From Pictodentalium vernedei (Eukaryota; Mollusca; Scaphopoda; Dentaliida; Dentaliidae), in assembly GCA_031216915.1 (NCBI GenBank), contig CM062290.1, positions 256,167,597 to 256,231,596 on the forward strand: DNA of 64,000 bases, read 5' to 3'. Under the pieces are notes generated by a model. That model was not told the DNA's origin, searched no databases, and saw nothing but the letters and a program-made list of their open reading frames with translations. Of this stretch, positions 24,601 through 33,600 are shown in pieces. Within the stretch, counting starts at the first letter, position 1. Every line of letters begins with the position of its first letter. Made by a program: the position numbers and the translations under genes.

Positions 24601-27600
24601 TCATATTAGCGGTACAGAGATTAGGTAATTTCGAAAACAAACATAGTTTATTATGGATGAAACGTATATCATACAACATGCAAAAAGAAGGAATGAAACT
24701 TTTTATCGGACAGCAATCTTTCAATTGAAATTTTTGTTATTGTTCAAAGAGTGTGTTGAGCATGTTTCATTCAAGTTGTGAAAGTTGCTGGAATGCTCTA
24801 GAAGTTGGTAATTAATCCTCTACCTTAGGAATTTATAAATTGAGCCTTTGAGGAAAAGAAATTGTTCAAAAAGTTTCATAAAACCATATGTGAAACCTCA
24901 TTGGAAGGAGCTCTTTGGGCCCATTTCAATGAACCAGAGCACCAGATGCAAGAGGGAGCAGCGGTTCACTTTTCCTGAGGCTACGGGGGAAAGAGGTATG
25001 CAGTTGCCATTTTTTGTCAGAAAAAACACTAGTGGAAAGGATATTACTTTTCAGGAACTCTAACTGAGAAACTCTTGAGTTTTCGGTTCTAATGTAGTTT
25101 ATGTAATACTAATGGGGGATCTGGTATAGTGACATAGTTGGGTCAATAATCACCTGATAAAGAAGCTATATAATTGGTGAACTGATTTCTGAAGCTTTAT
25201 ATTATCCCTTGAGTGGAACTAGGTGCCATCTGCAATGCTTTAGCATTTTGATATTGATTCCCCTGCCCCCCTGCCCCCTCCCCCACCCCACTTGCCTATT
25301 ATTATTAAAATATTCTGAAAAAAATTTGAGAGAAGAAAAATGAAAATAGCAAATTTTGATACCATGTGTATTGGGTAAAGAATTAAATATTATAAAAATA
25401 ATTGTAATTGGAACTTTTTGCCAAAAAAGGATTATTATCATTAGTATAAATGAACTTACCTCAAAGGTCATCATTCCTCATAAACTTCTTATTGTAACTC
25501 TTTACCTTTTGTAACAACCATATATGGTAGCACTTCGCCATAGAAATTCAGGAAAGTGGAGCAGTTCTTGTTTTCGTTAAATCACTTGTTATTTTACCTA
25601 ATAATACTCTTGCATGTTCTGCAGTTAACATGAGTTCCTGAGTGTGGTGGTCACAAGTTACTAGTGATGAGCCGATAACTGGAATTGGCAATCAGAACCA
25701 CCAAACCGGGCCAATTATGGGGCATCACCCGATTATGACAACCGGCAGTTAGAAGCCGGCAGTTTCCAATTATTCTATATTTAACACTGACTTTTAAAAA
25801 TCTCTTTGATATCTGGCCATTCCAATGAAGTCTGCCCATTAAAATTAAAAACATATGCAGTGCATAGCAGAATATAAGAACCTGTAGTACCAAGATATTA
25901 CGGCATTTCTGACTTGCAATCAGTATGAGATCGCCAACATTTCCTGGCTGATCAAAGTCACTGGTCTTCCATCATGGTGCAACACAATGTTGCATTGAGT
26001 ATAGAACGTTGATGAATAAATTAAGTGTGTTCAGACAGCAGTCTGCAGTATTTCATGATGCAGACATCACAACACAATAGAATAAAATTGGAGAACATAC
26101 TCAAAAACAACCTTTTTTCAACGGCAGGTGATTGTTATACAACAGGTATATTGCATGATTGTCACAACCACGTTTTCAGTTCGAGTTCACTGTTCAATTC
26201 AGTTACCTCCCTTAAAGTTTCTCTCCAATGTTGACTGCAGAGTAAATATTAGAGAAACACATCAAGGGAGGTAAAAAGTTGAAAAATGAACATTAAATTC
26301 CTATACGCCCCATGCATATCGATCTGTAAACCATGCATGGACGCAAGTTCACAACACACATTTACATCAAAGTTATTATTAAATTGAAACACTAATTAAG
26401 GATGTATGCACAGTATATTTCTGGTTAATACAGCCAGGGGTATTGTATTCATATCACACACAAAACTGTATTAACACTGTTTACAAAAATAAACACAACC
26501 TTCACAAGATATTGTTAATCACAAGCTTCTTTCCAAAAAGCCCCTGTGAATATTATTTTTACTAATATTGCCCAGCACTGAACACTCTGAGAACTTATGT
26601 GCTATTTAACTTTCATAATTGGTGATTTATCAATGAAATATAGTGATATAACAGGCAACAACAGATTTTTTGTGTGCCCTATTTAAACCATCAAAATCAG
26701 CATAGGAATTGGCAGAATGTCCTGTGAAATAGTTGGTAATGGGTTCATAGCAAGTTTATATAATCGGCTCACTACAACTTACTTTGCTACAGCAGTACCT
26801 GTAAAGTGCACACAGGATTCCTGCACTCCACTTTGTAAGTACTGTTGTAACAATGTAACTTGTAAGGCAGACAAGCTTGTACTTAAGCCGGTTGAACCGA
26901 AAACACAACAGGCAACTATTCTTTAATTTCTTTGGCATGATACCACTGATGGACATTTAGTTGCCATCATCCCTTCGTTACAAAACATGAGATACCCAGT
27001 TCGAAAATATATGAAACAGGAAGCTTTTTCAATTTCAGTCCTGAATCATGCCATCAATTGAAGTTTTGCACAACCCTATACTGCCTATGCTTGTGTTTTA
27101 GTACCAGTTTAGTAGTTTTTTGTCACCCTCCACCTCAACCCCAGCTCAGTGGATGCAGTATACTCAACTCCTTTACATCTAGCAATGCAGTGGAACCATG
27201 TTAATTGAAAAGTCTCTTATAATAATTTTTCAGTTATTTTAGTTAACAGGAGGATTCAATAAATAACATGGATTTGGTCATTTTACTCTACTGTGGGGTC
27301 AAAAGGTAAACTGTTCCAGAAAACTATTGGTCAAGTTTGGAACCTAGTTAAGCTCCCTCCCCTCTCTCCCAGGTATGCTCTGGATACCCAACCTTTTGGT
27401 CCCCACCGTTGTCAGCACCTCCATCACCCCACCCAAGCCTCCACTGACCAGTTCATGACCAGTCAGGTGTGTGGTCATATGAGAATATAAAATGGAGTGA
27501 AACCAGTTTGGCTACTTTATCTCACGTTATAGTTAAAATTAATCTTAGAAGCTCAGGTAGCCTCTGATATAACACTTTATATTTATGAAATCATCCATTG

Positions 27601-30600
27601 CAACATATTTTTTTACAACTTCTCAAAAACCATGTGACCATTTTTAATGAAAGTTGATAATTTGGAAAGTTTGGGAATTTCTTTTGCAGAGTTTTGAACA
27701 TTGAGGAAGATTTGTGTAAAGATCAACAAAGTGATGTTAGGCATAAAATTTGTACAAGTTTTAAAGTGAATGTTGGAAGGAAAGAGACAACGGTAATAAA
27801 ATAAATACACTGTAACCCTGGTAATTGAACAGACAATTTGCCAGTGAAATATCTTTAATTAACAGGAATATTCAGTTAAACAGAATTTGATTATTTTCCA
27901 CATTTTGGAGATGAATTGAGTATTTAACCCTTTACCCAACGATTTGGCCAAATCCACCCGCTTAATATGCAAATTCAGCAGTTCAAGAAATATTATTTTT
28001 CAGAAAATTTCAACGAAACCATATCATGTGACCCCTCATTGGAACGAGCTCGTTGAGCTCATTCCAACGTGGGGTCACATGATATGGTTTTGTTGAAATT
28101 TTTTGAAAAAATTAAAAAAATTATATTTAAAATAAGAAATTTTGATATCGTCTGCATTGGGTAAAGGGTTAACTGGTGGAGAGATAAATTATTTTTTCAA
28201 AGCTGATTTGTAACCTGAGTATTTTGTTTCAAGTGTGTCATTCTACATGCAAATGACACCCCAGTTTAGTAAGATTCACTTCACAAACAATTGTTTTGTT
28301 ACAATTTATTGGGGCATGCCCCTTGCACTCTCCAATAAACTGTAATAAAACAATTTTGTGTAAACATTTTTTATGTTTCAACTGCTTTGCAAACTAGGTA
28401 ATGAATACAATGTAAGGCCACTGAAGTGGCTTTTTTAGCAGAACCTTGATGGTGGTTTCTTGCACTCATCCAGTTAACATCTGTGCTGATGTACCTTCAG
28501 TTTTGGACACTTGGCTTGAATTTAGGGTGATTGTGCTAACTAAAGTTGGCCAGTCGATATACTTGTTTATCAGGCCATTTTTTGTGGGCTGGTGGTGGGG
28601 GGGGGGGGGGGGGGGGAGTGGCAGTACACCATAGGGTCTATTGGCTGAGAATTTTTTTTTTTACAAAATTCAAGACATCTGGCCAAACGGGCATGAATTC
28701 ATTTGCTTTGTGTCCTGAACATTATATCATGTTTGCTTTGTGTATTAAATGTTACCCGCTACAAAACAGACATTGAAAAATGTTGCAGATACACATGCAT
28801 GGAATTTGGTCTACACGTCAGGATGTCATGTAAGAATGCATCTAATTGGTTGTTACACAACTGAGTGATGTTATGGTTTGAATGAAATGCTTCAACTCAA
28901 AACAGTGTCAAACAAGAGTGTAAACAGACAGCCAAAGGTGATGTTTTTTTGTAAAAAATAGATAAGCTTCATGGACTTAATTCAAGTTTAATCGTGGTAT
29001 AAATACAGAACACAACTCCGGTAGTGTATGCATCACATCACATTGCAACCACATCAGAATCACATTTCGATGACATCATTCACTCGACATCACACTTCTG
29101 ACTTCAGAGTGTGAACACCTAGACTATCATGGAGTTACTTGCTAGATTTGAGAAAGCCATATCAGCTCTGGGCGTCTCATGCCCTATCTCCTGGACTATC
29201 CAGGAAATAGGCATGAGCGTCTATCTGAAACTGGAATTTGAAGTAGAGAAATCCAATACACCACCCTCTTTGGGGAGAGGTAGTATCTTTGGCGAAAGAT
29301 CACCCCCCTCCCACTGGTCCTCACCTGAAGGGGCACAGAAGCCCTGACAAGAGAAAGACCAAGAACAGGAAGAAGAATCCATCGACTAAGTGCAGGGATG
29401 CCCGGCGCTTGGAGGCCTTCCAGAATAGGAAGAAAGAGTTGAGTGAGGGGGTGGAGGTTCTGGAGACAGCCGCCAGTTCCCCTCCCAGTCCCACTGGTAC
29501 ACCCAACCAACTGCCGGCTCCTGAGCCCGTACTGTTGGATGAGGAACGTCCAGTGGAGACTGAGGAGGAACTGGAAGTTGCATTTTCACCACCTCCCTCC
29601 CCTCACTCCCCTCTTCCTTCACTACTGGAAAGCCCGGGAGCGGAAGACATGACTGAACAGCCACCTCAATCCTCAGCCACCATCGACATCGACATGGAAA
29701 GTGTGTATAGAAACATGGAGGAAGCCAACAGAATGATAGCAGAAAGCCGAGAATACAGAAAAAAATCCAAGGCAATATCCAAGGCGGCATTAGCATCACT
29801 TCAAAATATGAACCAACCAACATCGTCATCACCATCCATATCTCCATTCCAACCACCTCCTGAGCAAAAGAGCCGTAAGAAGCCCAAGCTGGGATAAGCC
29901 TCCTCCTTCCTTCCTTCCTTTTCTCCTTTACCAAGCCTTGACATACAATAAAAACAAACAATTAATGAGGGTCGAAAGGGGCTTGACACAAACCGTCCCT
30001 GCGCACCTTCGGCGCGCGAAACCATTCAATTCAGAAGTGTACGGGAGACAGGAATCAACAACCTTTCTTGGAGTTTTTCTTGCATTTCACAGGTGCCTTT
30101 GGCACCCAGGAAATTCAAGAAAAACTTTTAGACAGTGATACCTAATTTAATTTAATTATTAGGATTAACGACACATTAACAGGCAGGGTCATATCATGTC
30201 TTTGACAGTTTTACAAGTGGAGGAAACCGGAGTACCCAGAGAGAACCACCGAGTACCGACGAGCAGCTGTCAGCTCTCCAGCATCGTAACTCTGAATTCT
30301 GCACCGCAGTACAGGCAGGGTTAGATTGGTTGAAGACATGTGCACCATCGACGTGTGGTACGCCATTGTACACGGCATCATCATGTCCCCATGTAGGCAA
30401 TTGGGGTTAAGTGCCTTGCCCAAGGACATAACGTGGGAGCGTGAATCAGTCGCTGAAATGGTCACCCATCTAACTACTAACCGCGCTCGACATTGCTTAA
30501 CTTCGGTGATCTGACGAGATGCCACCACACCCCCGACAGTGATACCTGTAGATCTCTTTGATTGCTCTTTGAATGCATGCCACATCCCACTGTACCCTAA

Positions 30601-33600
30601 TATCTTATGTTGTACCATGATTCATGATTTTGCGTGTAACCCATTTGAAGATGTGTTGCATAAAAAATATGCACAATGACCTAGTAATGGAATGTGCTAG
30701 CTTCCATAGATGCATTGTGATACATTAATCCTTAACCCTTTGCCTAACGAACCGTCCGCATCCACCCACATAATATGCAAATTGAGCAGTTGAAAAAATT
30801 TAATTTTTCAAAATACTTCAACAAAACCATATCATGTGACCCCTCATTGAAACGAGCTCATTGAGCTATTTCCAATGAGGGTTCACATGTTATGGTTTTG
30901 TTGAAATTTTTGGAAAAAATTAAAAAAATTATATTTAAAATAATAAATTTTGATATCCTCTGCGATGGATAAAGGGTTAAGAAATGCACACAATATCAAA
31001 ATTTGTTACTTTAATAGTTTTTTTTCTTCAAAGTTTTCACAACATTTCACCCAAACCATATCATGTATTTCCTCTTTGGAATGAGCTCTACAAGCTTGTT
31101 CTAATGAGCAGTTACATGATATGGTTTTCTTGCTATTATTTTGAAAAAATACCTTTTATATCGTCTGCTCAATTTGTAAATTATGTGGGCAGTTGCGGCC
31201 AATTCACTGGGTAATGCATTAACCCTTTACCTCTTGTAAGTCTAATCCACATAAATTGCCATTCAAATTTTACTAATTTTTCCTCCTAAACAGCTTCTGA
31301 CCCCCTCATTGGAACAAGCTCACCAATCTCGTTCCAATGATGGGTCACAACTCAGATTTTAGAAGCGAAAAACTGACATGTTTAGTTATTCAAGAAATAA
31401 ATTAATAGACATGTTAGGTATTGGGTTAATTGTGAAATGACCCATGGGTTATATCCTTTAAAGGGTTTGATGAGAGTTCTTTTCTGTAGTTTGTTACATA
31501 ATAGCATTTCATCTAAAAAGAAAAGACAATCAAGCTTATATAATGATTTAAAAATTTGTCATACTATGGAAACAGTTTTCTACATGTAATACTATTTCAG
31601 ATGGATAAACAATGGCAGCCAATGTTTACATCATCAGGCCGAGCAGTGAAGAGGAAGATGAGTTACGATGAAATCACTGAAAGTTGTGATCTGGTAAATT
31701 TTCTATTTTCTTGTCTTAACTAGTCAGAATTGTGTCATACAAGACCTCAAATTTTTGTTTTCCTCTATCCTGCTGGGAAATGAACATTTGACAACACTGT
31801 CTTACATCAGGAGTGAAGAATGTAACACTTAACTGGTGGAGTGAAAAATTAATTCTGTCATCAAAATTTGTTTACATGTCATTGCCTTCTTGCATTTTAT
31901 GGGAGTCTGCTCAAAGGCACACTCCCATAAAGTGTAACAGGACAAATTCATACAGACTAAATAATTTTACATCAGACAGTTGCATCTAAGCACTTAATTC
32001 TACGAACTGCACCTGGAATACTCAATTATTTAATTACCCCCGAACCCCCGCCATGCCAATGTAAATAATTTCACTTCAAAGATAATGTGAAGCGCATCCA
32101 CAGAATTTAGAGGTTTTGACCCTTTGAAACACAGAGGCCGTTTTTCCGGCCCAGTAACATGATATTTCAGAATTTCATTAAGTAGGTTGACTTCTGAGTG
32201 AAGGTGTGGTGTAGACCAATCAGTATTTTCAAAATGCAGCCTGGGGGCTGCACGTTGAAAATATTGATTGGTCTACCCCCAAATAAGAAAATGGACTCTT
32301 CCTGTTGCTGCCATGGAACTGATATGGAAGATGCCACTTGAGTTCAGAGGGTTAAGTTACAAAATCTTCACTTCAAAATAGGACCCAAATATGGGCTTCC
32401 AGCACTCTACCAGATAATTATTATGTCATTCTCTTTAATTTCTGAAAAATGAGTTTTTATATTCCATCGCGAGGGATTTATCCTGTTGCAGAGTAGAGAT
32501 GGGCAATGTACCGAAAAAAATCGAACTGATACCGGTATCATGGGGATACTTAAAAACTGAAACAAACCCAGAATTGAATACTGAAATTGTCTGAAACTTA
32601 ATATTTTCTTACATTTGCTACTTACAAGGTCTTGGTGAAGCTTGATAGCAGGTGAAGGGTTCATTTTCCTTAAAGAAGTGACTGATTTTCTTTTCAGTTT
32701 TGTTAACTCTTAAGGGCTTAGGAAATAGTATTACACAACAACCTCTACATGTCCAGTTGCTTAGCAGTGATTTCTAGTAAAGTCTTGGCTGCTTTAATGG
32801 GCAGCCAAGACATGATAAGAAATCACTGCCCATGTGATTTATTTATTGCCAGCAAGACCTCCTAACGATTGCATGGTAATGGCACATGTTTTGAGATCGC
32901 GAAGGCTTAAAATATTCCTTTGATGATTAAGGTGTGTTTGGAACAAGTCAAAAAATTACTGTAGATATAATTTATACTGTCAAAAGAAATCCAATGTTGA
33001 GCTCTGTGGCATTTGTGGGGCTGTGGTAGAATGATATTCTGTATTTCCTAGTGTGAAATCTCCATTGGTGCTATCAGCAAATCTCAGTCAAGCCAGGCAC
33101 TGGATATCAATCCAATAACGTAGTCAAATTCGAATATTACCCTTCTTTATTGCAGAGTAAATTTCTCTCAGGTATACATTGAATGGTTTGGTACTCAAAA
33201 AATTATATTCAGTTTAGCCTTTATATAATGCAACAGGCATATCTGGCCAGCACTGTTAAAAAAAATTGCCATTCAAAATTTATTACAGTTTGTTTTTATT
33301 TTCACTCCCAGATCATAGCATTTTTGACATCTCATTGGAAGAGCTTTTTCCAATAAAAAGTCATAAGCTACGTTATGGAGACACAAAGTGAAAATATTTA
33401 GTTTATGGTTTAGCACAGGATATTACCAAATTGCCCAGAAGCGAGTGGGGTTAAAAAAACCCTCAAAACACTAAACCCACAATTATTTTCTATTCATTCT
33501 TTGGAATACTAAAATTTGATCTTTGAATGGTATCTGTGATTGCTTTGATGTATCGTTTTAGACCATTCATGATGTGGACTATGAAAATGAGTTGGATGTA

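Noticed and set aside
29386..29961. 191-codon minus-strand frame
   Set aside because: It is opposite the better-supported + strand ORF with TATA and AATAAA, and is dominated by reverse complements of Pro/Ser codons.
30090..30106. Histone-type 3' stem-loop (GGTGCC-TTT-GGCACC)
   Set aside because: Loop and stem do not fit the histone consensus and the upstream ORF is not a histone; it is part of a larger hairpin.
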